DNA of 64,000 nucleotides, taken from an uncultured Clostridia bacterium. GTDB taxonomy: Bacteria; Bacillota; Clostridia; Christensenellales; Borkfalkiaceae. The notes beneath the pieces are model-generated. The model was not told where the DNA came from, made no database searches, and saw only the letters and a list, made by a program, of their open reading frames with translations. The stretch is taken from contig CANQUN010000002.1 in NCBI GenBank assembly GCA_947627065.1, forward strand, positions 1 to 64,000, given 5' to 3'. This document shows positions 36,511 through 45,218 of this stretch, in pieces (positions within the stretch are counted from its first letter, which is position 1; each line of letters begins with the position of its first letter). Made by a program: the position numbers and the translations under genes.

Positions 36511-37094
36511 CTAACACCTACGTCTATGCGATAGGCGATACGCTGTATATCAACCTTACCAACGAGTGCTCCAACGTCTGCGAATTCTGTGTGCGCGCCA
36601 TGCGGGACGACTACGAAGGTTACGACCTCTGGCTGGAAAAGGAACCCACCGCGGAGGAGGTGCTCGCCGCCATACCGCAGGGCGATTTCGCTCAGGTTGT
36701 GTTCTGCGGCTACGGCGAACCGACCTGCCGTTTCGACGTGCTGAAGCGGGTTGCCACCGCCCTCAAGGGCAGGTACCGTCTGCGCCTCAACACCAACGGG
36801 CAGGGCAGCCTCATAAACGGGCGCGACATAACGGGCGAGGTGGCTCTGCTGTTCGACGAGGTCAACGTTTCGATGAACGCGTCGGACGCCGTCAAGTACG
36901 ACGACATCTGCCACTCCCGCTTCGGTAAAGCCGCGTTCGGCGCCATGCTCGAATTTGGCAAATCCTGTGCGAAAAAGGGGGTTAAAACCCATTTTTCGGT
37001 AGTGGATTGCATTGGGGAGGAAGAGGTGGAGGCCTGCCGCGTCCTCGCCTTTCAAAGCCGCGTCCTGTTTAAGGTACGCAAATTTATAACCTGA
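36507..37094 (+). CDS. TatD-linked radical SAM protein
   Basis: The 195-residue protein carries the radical-SAM cluster motif CSNVCEFC (about 21-28, CxxxCxxC), then FCGYGEPT (about 71-78), where the GGE-type SAM-binding motif appears as GYGEPT, and NTNGQG. It matches the short radical SAM family found next to tatD (TIGR04038 type), whose substrate is unknown. C-terminal cysteines (VDCIGEEEVEAC) may bind a second cluster or zinc. It overlaps tatD by 4 bp, so it belongs to the metG-tatD operon. Confidence 0.9.
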   Translation: MTNTYVYAIGDTLYINLTNECSNVCEFCVRAMRDDYEGYDLWLEKEPTAEEVLAAIPQGDFAQVVFCGYGEPTCRFDVLKRVATALKGRYRLRLNTNGQGSLINGRDITGEVALLFDEVNVSMNASDAVKYDDICHSRFGKAAFGAMLEFGKSCAKKGVKTHFSVVDCIGEEEVEACRVLAFQSRVLFKVRKFIT

Positions 37095-37416
37095 AAAACA
37101 TCAATATAAAGCAAAAACCGCACCGCTTCCCAAACGGGGCAAAAATGCCCGCCTAAAAACGGGCGGACGCAAGCAGAGAAACTCACCAAAACGGGCGAGC
37201 ACAAGCAAAAACCAAAACACCCGCTTGCCACAGAACACAACCCAAAAAGCAATTCAAAGCGCAACAAAAACAACCCAAAATATAACCTGAAACGCAAAAA
37301 GCGTTCGGGGCCGTATAATGAACACGACCCCGAGCCATCATTTGTGTTTGCGGTGTTTCCGCAAGTAAAGAATAACCTTTACGGTAGCAGTATGTGCCGT
37401 AAAACGCGTATTATAC
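37095..37416. other. Intergenic stretch with small hairpins before rsmA
   Basis: No gene is supported. GGGCA-AAA-TGCCC (about 37136) and an imperfect CCGCC/GGGCGG pair lie close to the preceding stop and may end transcription, though no T-tract follows. A TATAAT box occurs at 37314-37319 without a convincing -35. The last 60 bp contain GGTAGCAGTATGTGCCG, of unknown meaning. Confidence 0.45.
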
Positions 37417-38244
37417 ATGGTTTTGAAGGAACTTTTGAACCGCAACGGCTTCCGCTTTGACAAGCGTTACGGGCAGAATTTCATATCGGACGGCAACCTG
37501 CTTTCGTCCATTGTCTCCCTCGCCGACATAGACGGGGAGAACGTTGTGGAGATAGGCGTGGGCGCCGCCACCCTAACGCTCGCCGCCGCCGCACGGGCAA
37601 GACGCGTCGTGGGCTTTGAGATAGACGGGCGGTTGCGCCCCGTGATAGAGGAAATGCTCTCATCCACGGACAACACGGAGATAATTTACGCCGACTTCAT
37701 GTCCGTGCCCGCGGCCGAACTCGACCGCAAACTCGGCGAATACGTCGTTCTCGCAAACCTGCCTTACTACATAACCACGCCCGTCATCATGAAACTCGTC
37801 GAGGAATCCGCGGGCGTCAAGCGCATTGTGGTTACCGTGCAGCAAGAAGTTGCCGAGCGGCTGGCCGCCCGTGCGGGCACGCCCGAATACGGGGCGATAA
37901 CCGCTTCCATTGCAATCACGGGGGACGCCGCCATCGTCAAACGCATTCCGCGCACCATGTTCTACCCGCAGCCCAACGTCGATTCCGCGGTTGTCAGAAT
38001 TGACATGTGCAAGCCCAAGTACGGTGTGGAAAACGTGGAATTTTACCGCCGCACGGTCAGGGCGGGCTTTGCCAACAGGCGCAAGACTTTGGAAAACAAC
38101 ATCATGTCGGCGTTCGGCCTCGGGCGCGAACAGGCGGGCGCAATCATAAGCCGTGCGGGCATAGACCCGCGCGTCAGGGGCGAAACGCTCTCCGCCAAGG
38201 AGTTCGCCGCTCTCTCCGTTGCCCTTCTGGAAAACATCGGATAA
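37417..38244 (+). CDS. rsmA: 16S rRNA dimethyladenosine transferase (RsmA/KsgA)
   Basis: Dimethylates two adjacent adenosines near the 3' end of 16S rRNA during ribosome assembly. The 275-residue product contains KRYGQNFISD (typical KsgA N-terminus), the SAM-binding motif VEIGVGAATLT (about 44-54), FEIDGRL and the catalytic motif NLPYYI (about 113-118). There is no clear ribosome site before the ATG; the preceding bases TATTAT end just 2 nt before it, so initiation may be unusual, but the protein start agrees with the family. Confidence 0.95.
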   Translation: MVLKELLNRNGFRFDKRYGQNFISDGNLLSSIVSLADIDGENVVEIGVGAATLTLAAAARARRVVGFEIDGRLRPVIEEMLSSTDNTEIIYADFMSVPAAELDRKLGEYVVLANLPYYITTPVIMKLVEESAGVKRIVVTVQQEVAERLAARAGTPEYGAITASIAITGDAAIVKRIPRTMFYPQPNVDSAVVRIDMCKPKYGVENVEFYRRTVRAGFANRRKTLENNIMSAFGLGREQAGAIISRAGIDPRVRGETLSAKEFAALSVALLENIG

Positions 38245-38493
38245 TCCGCCGCTCCAATCCGCACGCAACCACCCCGTCATCTTATTATAATATAACCGCG
38301 GGCATAACGCCGCACCGCACACCAACAGGCACGCAGTCCACAGACACTATACACAACCGCGCGGCCCCGACGCAAACCAAACCCGCGACACGGCCGCGGC
38401 CGATAAGAACAACACCCTCAAAACCCCAAAACCCCCTAAATCACGCAAAAACGCACAAGTTCCGCTGAAAGTTTCGGCCCTCGGAGAATAGAA
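38245..38493. other. Short intergenic stretch with dispersed motif
   Basis: C/A-rich sequence without a gene; it ends with a good copy of the dispersed motif (38432-38453, CCCCCTAAATC then ACGCAAAAACG). No terminator for rsmA is apparent. Confidence 0.5.
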
Positions 38494-40098
38494 TTGTTCG
38501 GCATTGTACTACGAAAATTAAAAGAAGCGGTCATCGGCGTTCTGCCCATAACCGTCATAATAATCGCCGTCAACTTCACGGTGGGGCACATGGACCCCAT
38601 GGCGTTCGCTTCCTTTCTCGTGGGCGCGGCGCTGCTGGTGGCGGGGCTTGCGCTTTACAGTTTCGGCAGCGGCTCGTCGGTGGAATTCATGGGCGGGCTG
38701 ATCGGCTCCGAAGTAACGCGGTCGAGAAAGCCCATACTCATACTGACGGTGGCCGCCCTCATCGGCTTTATCGTAACCGTTGCCGAACCCGACCTTGCGG
38801 TGCTTGCAAATCAGGTGGGCGGAATCGACAACTTCACCCTGATAATCTGCGTTGCGGCGGGCGTAAGCGCCTTTCTCATGATCTCGGTGCTCAGGCTCTT
38901 TCTCAAAATAAGCCTCAGGTGGCTGCTGCTCGTTTTCTACGGGGCGGTGTTCGTGCTGGCGTTCGTCATAGACGGCGGCTTTGTGCCGCTGGCGTTCGAC
39001 TCGTCGGGCGTAACCACGGGGCCTGTAACCGTGCCCTTCATCATCGCGCTGGGCGCCGCGCTGTCAGCCTCCCTCGGCGGAAACGATTCGGTGGACAGCA
39101 GTTTCGGTATAGTCGGCATCTGTTCCATAGGTCCCATAATCGCGGTAATGCTGCTCAGCCTGTTCTCGGACCTCAGCGTAGCGGGGGAAACCGCGGCCGC
39201 CGTGCCCGCCACTTTCGGAGAGGTAATTTCGGTTTACCTCAGCGCTTTCCCCAAGTATTTGGGGGAAATGGCCGTGGCGCTCCTGCCCGTAACCGCCTTC
39301 TTCATAATTTACGACCTAATCGCGTTTAAGCTGAGTTTTAAGCGGTTTATGCGTACCATGATAGGTCTCGTGTACGTCCTTTTGGGTCTCACGCTCTTCC
39401 TGCTCGGCGCCAACGTCGGCTTTGTGCCCGCTGGCAGGGAGATAGGAGAAGCGCTCGTCGGCGCGGGCGGCGGTCTGCTGATAACCGTCGGCGTAATCGT
39501 CGGCGCGGTCATCGTCCTTGCCGAACCCGCCGTTCACGTCCTCACCAAAAACGTGGAGGAGATAACGGGCGGCGTTATAAAGAGAAAGACAATGCTCCTG
39601 TTCATGTGCATGAGCATGGCGGTCTCCGTCGGGCTTTCCATGATGAGGATAGTGTTCGACATTGACATAAAGTGGGTGCTGTGCGTGGGTTACGCGCTGG
39701 CGCTGGGGCTGATGTTCGTGGTGCCCAAGATATTCACGGGCATAGCCTTCGACTCGGGCGGGGTGGCAAGCGGCGCTATGACCGCGGCCTTCCTGCTGCC
39801 CATGGCGTACGGCGCAACTTACGCGCTGTACGGCGCCGATAATCCCGAAATAGGCAGGTACATAACGGCCGACGCCTTCGGTTGCGTCTCCCTCGTCGCA
39901 ATGACGCCGCTCGTCGCCGTCCAACTGCTCGGCCTCATTTACAAGTTGCGCACCGCGCGCGCCACCAAGGCCAAGACGCAGGCCTTTGCCGACATGCTCG
40001 CGAGAGAGGGCGAGGTTATAGTGTTTGACGAAAAACCCGCCGCTCCGCCCGCCGTCCGCCCCGCGCAATCGCGGCGTAAACCCCGTAAATCACGGTAA
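38494..40098 (+). CDS. DUF1538 multipass membrane protein
   Basis: The 534-residue protein consists of two homologous halves with about six hydrophobic helices each: VAEPDLAVLANQV in the first and LAEPAVHVLTKNV in the second are the DUF1538 hallmark, and GG(N)DSVDSSFGIVG and AFDSGGVASGAM also pair up. It begins with TTG, with GGAG 9 nt upstream. Two P-II-like proteins are encoded directly downstream, so this is probably a transporter or channel gated by them, similar in logic to AmtB-GlnK; the substrate is unknown. The C-terminus is a Pro/Arg-rich cytosolic tail. Confidence 0.85.
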   Translation: MFGIVLRKLKEAVIGVLPITVIIIAVNFTVGHMDPMAFASFLVGAALLVAGLALYSFGSGSSVEFMGGLIGSEVTRSRKPILILTVAALIGFIVTVAEPDLAVLANQVGGIDNFTLIICVAAGVSAFLMISVLRLFLKISLRWLLLVFYGAVFVLAFVIDGGFVPLAFDSSGVTTGPVTVPFIIALGAALSASLGGNDSVDSSFGIVGICSIGPIIAVMLLSLFSDLSVAGETAAAVPATFGEVISVYLSAFPKYLGEMAVALLPVTAFFIIYDLIAFKLSFKRFMRTMIGLVYVLLGLTLFLLGANVGFVPAGREIGEALVGAGGGLLITVGVIVGAVIVLAEPAVHVLTKNVEEITGGVIKRKTMLLFMCMSMAVSVGLSMMRIVFDIDIKWVLCVGYALALGLMFVVPKIFTGIAFDSGGVASGAMTAAFLLPMAYGATYALYGADNPEIGRYITADAFGCVSLVAMTPLVAVQLLGLIYKLRTARATKAKTQAFADMLAREGEVIVFDEKPAAPPAVRPAQSRRKPRKSR

Positions 40099-40112
40099 AA
40101 AGGAGGAAAACA

Positions 40113-40436
40113 GTGCTCAAACAATTGTTCGTCATCGCCGAGAGGCGCAAGAGCGAAAAGATAAAAGCCGCCCTCGCATCGTCGGGGGCAAGCGAGATAA
40201 ACACCGTTTATGCCGACGGAACCGCCCGCAGCGACATTCTCGAAGTGCTCGGGCTGGATTCGTCCGAGAGGATGCTGATAACCGCGTCCGTCCCGCCCGA
40301 ACGCGTTGCCGCCATCATGGATACGCTCGAAAGGGACTATTCCTTCGGCAAGGGCGGAGGCGTAGCCTTCACCGTGAACATGACGGCGGTCAGCGGCCCC
40401 GCGTCGCTGCACATCCTGTCGGGAGGTCTGTTATGA
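40113..40436 (+). CDS. P-II-like signalling protein 1
   Basis: 107 residues, the size of a P-II protein, with a GTG start behind an excellent AAGGAGG. The N-terminal MLKQLFVIAERRKSEKIKAAL and the central LITASVPPERVAAIMDTL fit the ferredoxin-like P-II fold; the Tyr-containing T-loop of GlnB/GlnK is not evident. It lies 14 bp after DUF1538 and overlaps the next P-II-like gene by 3 bp. Likely a cytosolic trimer regulating the membrane protein; the effector ligand is unknown. Confidence 0.75.
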   Translation: MLKQLFVIAERRKSEKIKAALASSGASEINTVYADGTARSDILEVLGLDSSERMLITASVPPERVAAIMDTLERDYSFGKGGGVAFTVNMTAVSGPASLHILSGGLL

Positions 40437-40786
40437 AATACGAGGTAATATTCTTTATATTGAACAAGGGGCACGTTGACGAGGCGATGACCGCCGCGCG
40501 CGAAGCGGGCGCAACGGGCGGCACCGTCATAACGGGAAGAGGCTCCGCCACCGAAGAAATAAGCAAGGCTTTCGGCATAGATTTCCGTCAGGAAAAGGAG
40601 ATTCTTTTAATCCTTTGCGAAAGCCGCCTCCGCACCGACATCATGTCCGCCATCTCCAAAAAGGCGGGTCTGAGCAAACCGGGCTGCGGCATCGGGTTTT
40701 CCCTCCCCGTTGAGGACGTTGCGGGAATAGGCAAAACGGCCCCGCCGGAAAATGAAACCGCGCCCACCGAAAACGCGGCGGAATAA
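40433..40786 (+). CDS. P-II family regulator 2
   Basis: 117 residues: KYEVIFFILNKGHVDEAMTA, GGTVITGRGSATE (the P-II B-strand/T-loop region) and QEKEILLILCESRLRTDIMSAI match P-II-type proteins found with DUF1538. A disordered Glu/Pro/Thr tail follows. The ATG overlaps the stop of the first P-II-like gene (TTATGA), implying coupled translation and perhaps a mixed complex. No classical uridylylated tyrosine is seen. Confidence 0.8.
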   Translation: MKYEVIFFILNKGHVDEAMTAAREAGATGGTVITGRGSATEEISKAFGIDFRQEKEILLILCESRLRTDIMSAISKKAGLSKPGCGIGFSLPVEDVAGIGKTAPPENETAPTENAAE

Positions 40787-40879
40787 CCCGCATTCCACTG
40801 CGCGGCAAAATGTAAATTTTATAAAAAGCCGCCTGAATCTCACAAAAATCACCACAAAACCAAATAAAGAGGCAACGAT

Positions 40880-42667
40880 ATGAAAAACTTTACATCCGAC
40901 ACGCTTAGAGAAACCTTTCTCAAATTCTTCGAGTCCAAGGGGCACAAGCGGATACCTTCCGCCAGCCTCATACCCGAAAACGACCCCACGGTTCTGTTCA
41001 CCACCGCGGGCATGCACCCGCTCGTTCCTTACCTTCTCGGCGAAAAACACCCCGCCGGCAAACGCCTGACCGACGTTCAGAAATGCGTGAGGACGGGCGA
41101 CATCGACGAGGTGGGCGACGACAGGCACTGCACCTTCTTCGAGATGCTCGGCAACTGGTCGCTCGGCGATTATTTCAAGAAAGAGATGATTCCGTGGAGT
41201 TACGAATTTTTGACCTCGCCCGAATATCTCGGCATTCCGTCGGACTCCATTGCCGTGTCCGTGTTCGAGGGCGACGCCGAAGTCCCGCGCGACGAAGAAG
41301 CCGCCCGCCTGTGGCAGGAATGCGGCATCCGTCCCGAAAACATTTATTACCTGCCGAGGAGCGCAAACTGGTGGGGACCCGCGGGCACCACGGGACCGTG
41401 CGGCCCCGATACCGAAATGCACATTATAAGAAAGCCCAAGTGCGGTCCCGACTGTTCGCCTGCCTGCAACTGCGGCGCGTTTATGGAAGTGTGGAACGAC
41501 GTGTTCATGCAGTACAACAAGACCGAGAGCGGCGCTTACGAACCGCTTGCGCAAAAGAACGTGGACACGGGCATGGGGCTTGAACGCACGCTGTGCATAA
41601 TGACGGGTGCAAAGACCGTGTTCGACACCGACCTGTTCGCCTCCGCCGTCGCCCGCCTCAACCAACTTACGGGCAGAACCTACGGTTCGGACGAGGAGAC
41701 CACCCGCGCTTACAGGATAGTGCTCGACCACACGAGAACGGCAACCTTCCTGCTCGGAGACGTAAAGGGGATTGTTCCTTCCAACACCGATCAGGGTTAC
41801 GTACTCCGCCGTCTCATCCGCCGCGCCGTGCGTTACGGCAAGAACATCGGGCTGACAGCGGGCGGTCTCGGGCAATTAGCCGCCGTTTTCGTGGAAAAAT
41901 ACGCCGCGGTCTATCCCGAACTCAAGGAAAATTCCGCCAAGATTTACGCCGAACTCGAGGCCGAGGAGGACAAGTTCTCCAAGACGCTCGAGGGCGGTCT
42001 CAAAGAATTCGGCAAAGTCATCACCCACATACCGGGCAAGGTTTTCCCGGGTAAAACCGCGTTCAGGCTGTACGACACCTTCGGCTTCCCCTTTGAAATG
42101 ACCAAGGAACTTGCCGAAGAGCAGGGCTTTACCGTGGACAGGGAAGGTTACGAAAACGCCTTCCGTGAACATCAGGCCAAATCCCACGCGGGCAGCGAGC
42201 AGAAATTTGCCTGCGGCCTTGCCGACCACAAGGAAGAAACCACCCGCCTGCACACCGCGACCCACCTGCTGCACGCCGCCCTGCGCAAGGTCCTTTCCGA
42301 GGACGTCGCCCAAAAGGGCAGCAACATAACCGAGGAGCGCCTGCGCTTTGACTTCAACTTCCCCCGTCCCATGACGGCCGAGGAAATAGCAGAAGTGGAA
42401 AAAACGGTAAACGACGTGATCGCCGCCGACCTTCCCATCGTGATGAAGGAGATGACCGTGGACGAGGCCAGAAGGGAAAACTTCGTCGGCCTGTTCTCGG
42501 ACAAGTACGGCGACGTGGTAAAGACCTACGCCATCGGCGATTTCTCCAAGGAAATCTGCGGCGGCCCGCACGCCGCAAGCACGGGCGAACTCGGGCATTT
42601 CCGCATCGTAAAAGAGCAGTCATCGTCCGCGGGTATCCGCAGGATAAAGGCCGTCTTGGAGAAATAA
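40880..42667 (+). CDS. alaS: Alanyl-tRNA synthetase, short form without C-Ala domain
   Basis: Charges tRNA-Ala. The class II catalytic core (AGMHPLVPYL, RCxxxGD-like VRTGDIDEVGDDRHCTFFEM, GNWSLGDYFK) spans about 1-240, the tRNA-recognition helices about 240-440, and the editing domain is present with HTATH (457-461) and CGGPHA (about 560-565) as zinc ligands. It stops at residue 595, while typical bacterial AlaRS has about 870: the coiled/glycine-rich linker and C-Ala domain are missing. The reading frame and flanks look normal, so this is not an obvious truncation. Ribosome site AAGAGGCAA. Confidence 0.93.
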   Translation: MKNFTSDTLRETFLKFFESKGHKRIPSASLIPENDPTVLFTTAGMHPLVPYLLGEKHPAGKRLTDVQKCVRTGDIDEVGDDRHCTFFEMLGNWSLGDYFKKEMIPWSYEFLTSPEYLGIPSDSIAVSVFEGDAEVPRDEEAARLWQECGIRPENIYYLPRSANWWGPAGTTGPCGPDTEMHIIRKPKCGPDCSPACNCGAFMEVWNDVFMQYNKTESGAYEPLAQKNVDTGMGLERTLCIMTGAKTVFDTDLFASAVARLNQLTGRTYGSDEETTRAYRIVLDHTRTATFLLGDVKGIVPSNTDQGYVLRRLIRRAVRYGKNIGLTAGGLGQLAAVFVEKYAAVYPELKENSAKIYAELEAEEDKFSKTLEGGLKEFGKVITHIPGKVFPGKTAFRLYDTFGFPFEMTKELAEEQGFTVDREGYENAFREHQAKSHAGSEQKFACGLADHKEETTRLHTATHLLHAALRKVLSEDVAQKGSNITEERLRFDFNFPRPMTAEEIAEVEKTVNDVIAADLPIVMKEMTVDEARRENFVGLFSDKYGDVVKTYAIGDFSKEICGGPHAASTGELGHFRIVKEQSSSAGIRRIKAVLEK

Positions 42668-42698
42668 GTGGCCTTTTTTCCACAAAAACGGGGTGTTT

Positions 42699-43328
42699 AT
42701 GGTAGAAAACTATCTCAGTGCAGACGGCGAATGTGAGGTGGAAACAGTCATCGAACGCTCGCGGTTTATTACCCGCGTTGCGAGAATTGAAAGCGAGGAC
42801 GGCGCCCGCGCCTTTATAGAAAAGGTCAAAAAGCAGCATTCCGCCGCCACGCACAACTGTTTCGCCTACGTCGCCTCCGAGGACGGGAACATAATGAAGT
42901 TTTCGGACGACGGAGAGCCTCAGGGTACGGCGGGTATGCCCATGCTCGAGGTTCTGCGTTCCCGCCGTCTCGCCATGACCGCCGCCGTCGTAACCCGCTA
43001 CTTCGGCGGAATAAAGCTGGGAGCGGGCGGCCTTGTCAGGGCTTATTCGTCGTGCGTCGCCGCTTGTCTCGACGCGGCAAACATAGTTTCCAACGAACGT
43101 TCGGTAGAACTCAAAATAGATTTGAGTTACGATCTGTACCCCGTGTTCATGCGATTCGTGTCGGATAAAAAGGCGGTTATTCTCTCCTCCGATTTTTCGG
43201 ACGGAGTGGCGATAACCTGCGTTTTACCGCACGTTTTCAAAAAAAGTTTCATTCTCGGGCTGAACGACGCCCTTTTGGGAAAGGGTAAAATAACGTCGGG
43301 TGCCGAATATTTTTACAGGTATAAATGA
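42699..43328 (+). CDS. YigZ/IMPACT family protein (UPF0029)
   Basis: 209 residues with the family hallmarks FITRVARIESEDGARAF, HNCFAYV (about 48-54), DDGEPQGTAGMPML (about 65-78) and VVTRYFGGIKLGAGGLVRAY. The N-terminal domain resembles ribosomal protein S5 domain 2; the role is unproven (proposed link to translation control). I prefer ATG 42699, with GGGGTG just upstream, over the GTG two codons earlier. A dispersed-motif copy lies between the alaS stop and this start (42666-42690). Its stop overlaps recX by 4 bp. Confidence 0.9.
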   Translation: MVENYLSADGECEVETVIERSRFITRVARIESEDGARAFIEKVKKQHSAATHNCFAYVASEDGNIMKFSDDGEPQGTAGMPMLEVLRSRRLAMTAAVVTRYFGGIKLGAGGLVRAYSSCVAACLDAANIVSNERSVELKIDLSYDLYPVFMRFVSDKKAVILSSDFSDGVAITCVLPHVFKKSFILGLNDALLGKGKITSGAEYFYRYK

Positions 43329-43942
43329 AAACCGTTACCGCCATAACCCAACAGAAGGACCCCAAGAGGTGCAACATTTTCCTCGACGGCGAATTTTTCT
43401 GCGGCCTCCCGCTCGAAACGGTGATGAAGTGCCGCATCAAGGTGGGCATGACCATAGACAGCGAGGAACTCGAAAAGATTCAGTTAGACAGCGAACTGCT
43501 CGCCGCCACCGACAAGGCAATGTCCTACCTCACGGGTTCGGTTAAGACCGAAAAACAGGTGCGCGACTACCTCAGGGGCAAGGGTTACACCCCGCTCGTC
43601 GTCGGCCACGTCGTGGAAAAACTCAAGGGCTACTCGCTGATTGACGACGCCGAGTACGCCCGCCGTTACGTGGAAACCTATTCGGGCAAGAAGGGCGCCC
43701 GCCTCATGCTCATGGAACTTAAAACCAAGGGCGTCTCCGCCGAGATTGCCGAACGGGCTGTTGACGCGGTTGACGACCAGACCGAAGCGGCCTACCGCAT
43801 AGCCGTAAAGTACACCAAGGGTAAGACTCCCGACCGAGAAGGCCTGCAAAAACTTTACAGGTACCTCTTGTCCAAAGGCTTTTCTTATGATGAAGCGCGC
43901 GCCGCCGCCGACCGCCTCGGCAGCAGCGACGACGGATTTTGA
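43325..43942 (+). CDS. recX: Regulatory protein RecX
   Basis: 205 residues made of tandem three-helix RecX repeats: AMSYLTGSVKTEKQVRDYLRGKGY, VVEKLKGYSLIDDAEYARRYVE and a GARLMLMELKTKGV repeat. RecX binds the RecA filament and limits its activity. The N-terminal extension (VTAITQQKDPKRCNIFLDGEF) is usual in Firmicutes. It overlaps the YigZ gene by 4 bp. Region 43943-44388 that follows has no gene; it contains a dispersed-motif copy at about 44098. Confidence 0.92.
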   Translation: MKTVTAITQQKDPKRCNIFLDGEFFCGLPLETVMKCRIKVGMTIDSEELEKIQLDSELLAATDKAMSYLTGSVKTEKQVRDYLRGKGYTPLVVGHVVEKLKGYSLIDDAEYARRYVETYSGKKGARLMLMELKTKGVSAEIAERAVDAVDDQTEAAYRIAVKYTKGKTPDREGLQKLYRYLLSKGFSYDEARAAADRLGSSDDGF

Positions 43943-44388
43943 AATAACAACCGCCATAAAACCGCTTTGCTCGGTGCACCACTATCCGCAATTAAAACCC
44001 GCCGCGTCTTTGCATTTGCAACGCCGCGGGTAAAACTCAAAATCAGCCGCACTCGCCATGTCTCAACGCCGTTTTCCGAAAACCGAAAACGGCGTTTAAT
44101 GTGCGAAAAAGGCCACTTCTTGCAATTTCCGCCCTTCAACAAGTCCTCCCGAAAGATTATTCGCCCTGCCAACACAACCGCTTAAACAATACCCGCCCGT
44201 CGTTTATACCGTCCGCTCAATTCGCCCGCCCGCAAGCCTCGTCAACGCCGCCCGCGGCTCGCTTTTTGTCTGCTCTCAATCCGATTCCCGCAACCCGCAA
44301 AACCATTTCTTCCAGCCGGTTCCGCACTACCCGCCGACCGTTCCGATAAAAACCAAAGACAAAAATTATAAAAACACCCGTCATACGC

Positions 44389-44417
44389 TTGCGTTTTTTT
44401 GCGGAGGGGAGTATAAT
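44389..44417 (+). promoter_or_regulatory. Sigma-A promoter of the riboflavin-uptake leader
   Basis: TTGCGT (44389-44394), 17-bp spacer, TATAAT (44412-44417), 7 bp before the riboswitch P1 helix. Confidence 0.8.
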
Positions 44418-44423
44418 TAAAAA

Positions 44424-44533
44424 AAATCTTTGGGGCGGGGTGCAATTCCCTACCGGCAGTTAAAGTCTGCGAGCTTCGGCCGATGCGGTGAAATTCCGCA
44501 ACCGACGGTACAGTCCGGATGGAAAAAGATTTT
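44424..44533 (+). promoter_or_regulatory. FMN riboswitch (RFN element)
   Basis: The conserved blocks are all present in order: GGGGCGGGGTGCAATTCCC, TACCGGCAGT, AGTCTGCGAGC, GATGCGGTGAAATTCCGCA, ACCGACGGTACAGTCCGGA. P1 is closed by AATCTTT and its complement AAAGATT. It binds flavin mononucleotide and should reduce expression of the downstream riboflavin importer when FMN is plentiful. Confidence 0.95.
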
Positions 44534-44548
44534 AAGACGATTCTTTCC

Positions 44549-44571
44549 GCCCCCGATATGTATTCGGGGGC
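44549..44571 (+). terminator. Probable expression-platform terminator of the FMN riboswitch
   Basis: GCCCCCGA and TCGGGGGC form an 8-bp stem with a 7-nt loop, followed by a short ATTTTCAT tract. It lies 16 bp after the aptamer, the usual place for a riboswitch-controlled terminator; the T-tract is weak. Confidence 0.6.
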
Positions 44572-44585
44572 ATTTTCATCCGGAG

Positions 44586-45039
44586 GTTCCGCCGCATATA
44601 TGCTACGCAATACGGTGTCAAACTTCGCTTGCCTCGGGTCATTTACGCAAAGTAAACTCCCCGTCGGCAACGCTCGCTTTCCTTGTCTTGCTTGCGTCTC
44701 TGCACCGGAAAGCGGGCACGGAAAAGTTCCGCCGCATATCCGCCGCGCAATACGGTGCCATCGCTTGCCTCGGGTCATTTACGCCGAGTAAACTCTCCGT
44801 CGGCAACGCTCGCTTTCCTTGTCTTGCTTGCATCTCTGCACCGGAAAACGGGCACGGAAAAGTTCCGCCGCATATATGCATCGCAATACGGTGTCAAACA
44901 TCGCTTGCCTCGGGTCATTTACGCCAAGTAAACTCCCCGTCGGCAACGTTCGTTTTCCTTGTCTTGCTTGCGTCTCTGCACCGGAAAGCGGGCACGGAAA
45001 AGTTCCGCCGCACATCTGCTACGCAATACGGTGCAAAAC
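44586..45039. repeat. Tandem 136-140 bp repeats inside the ribU leader
   Basis: Three full units begin with GTTCCGCCGCA at 44586, 44726 and 44862 (lengths 140, 136, 140), and a partial fourth runs 45002-45039. Each holds G(C/T)TCG(C/T)TTTCC, a ~24-nt loop, then GGAAA(G/A)CGGGC; the stem is kept in units 1 and 3 through G-U exchanges, with one mismatch in unit 2. Lengths are not multiples of three and frames shift, so the repeats are not coding despite open frames. The array ends in a dispersed-motif copy (45039-45060). Confidence 0.9.
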
Positions 45040-45066
45040 CCCCTAAATCTCACAAAAAGCCACTCC

Positions 45067-45120
45067 TTGGCCCTTCCCGAGGAGGGGCCGGCGAACGGAG
45101 TGAGACTGAGGTGGGCAATG
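45067..45120. repeat. REP-like palindromic element, copy 1
   Basis: TTGGCCCTTCC-CGA-GGAGGGGC starts a hairpin element that ends TGAGGTGGGCAATG. The same start and end occur at 49231-49282, with an altered middle. Intergenic; between the tandem repeats and ribU. Confidence 0.65.
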
Positions 45121-45218
45121 TAAGTAGCGCGGCGCAACACGGTGCCTCTATCACCATCGTAGCGCCGGAAAGCAGGGACAGATTTAACACCGCCAAGCCC
45201 CGAAGGAAGGAGTCAATC

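Noticed and set aside
37321-37416. Possible tRNA or structured leader before rsmA
   Set aside because: Hairpins are present, but no cloverleaf, anticodon arm or T-loop consensus can be drawn.
40787-40879. T-box leader before alaS
   Set aside because: No T-box sequence (TGGNACCGCG-like) or specifier stem is found in this short gap; only a GCGGC/GCCGC pair with an A/T-rich loop.
44586-45039. Possible CRISPR array
   Set aside because: Units are 136-140 bp direct tandem copies without unique spacers; no cas genes are present.
44430-45218. Long open frame running from the FMN riboswitch through the tandem repeats into ribU
   Set aside because: It crosses a conserved RNA aptamer, repeat lengths are not multiples of three, and ribU has its own start with a ribosome site at 45219.
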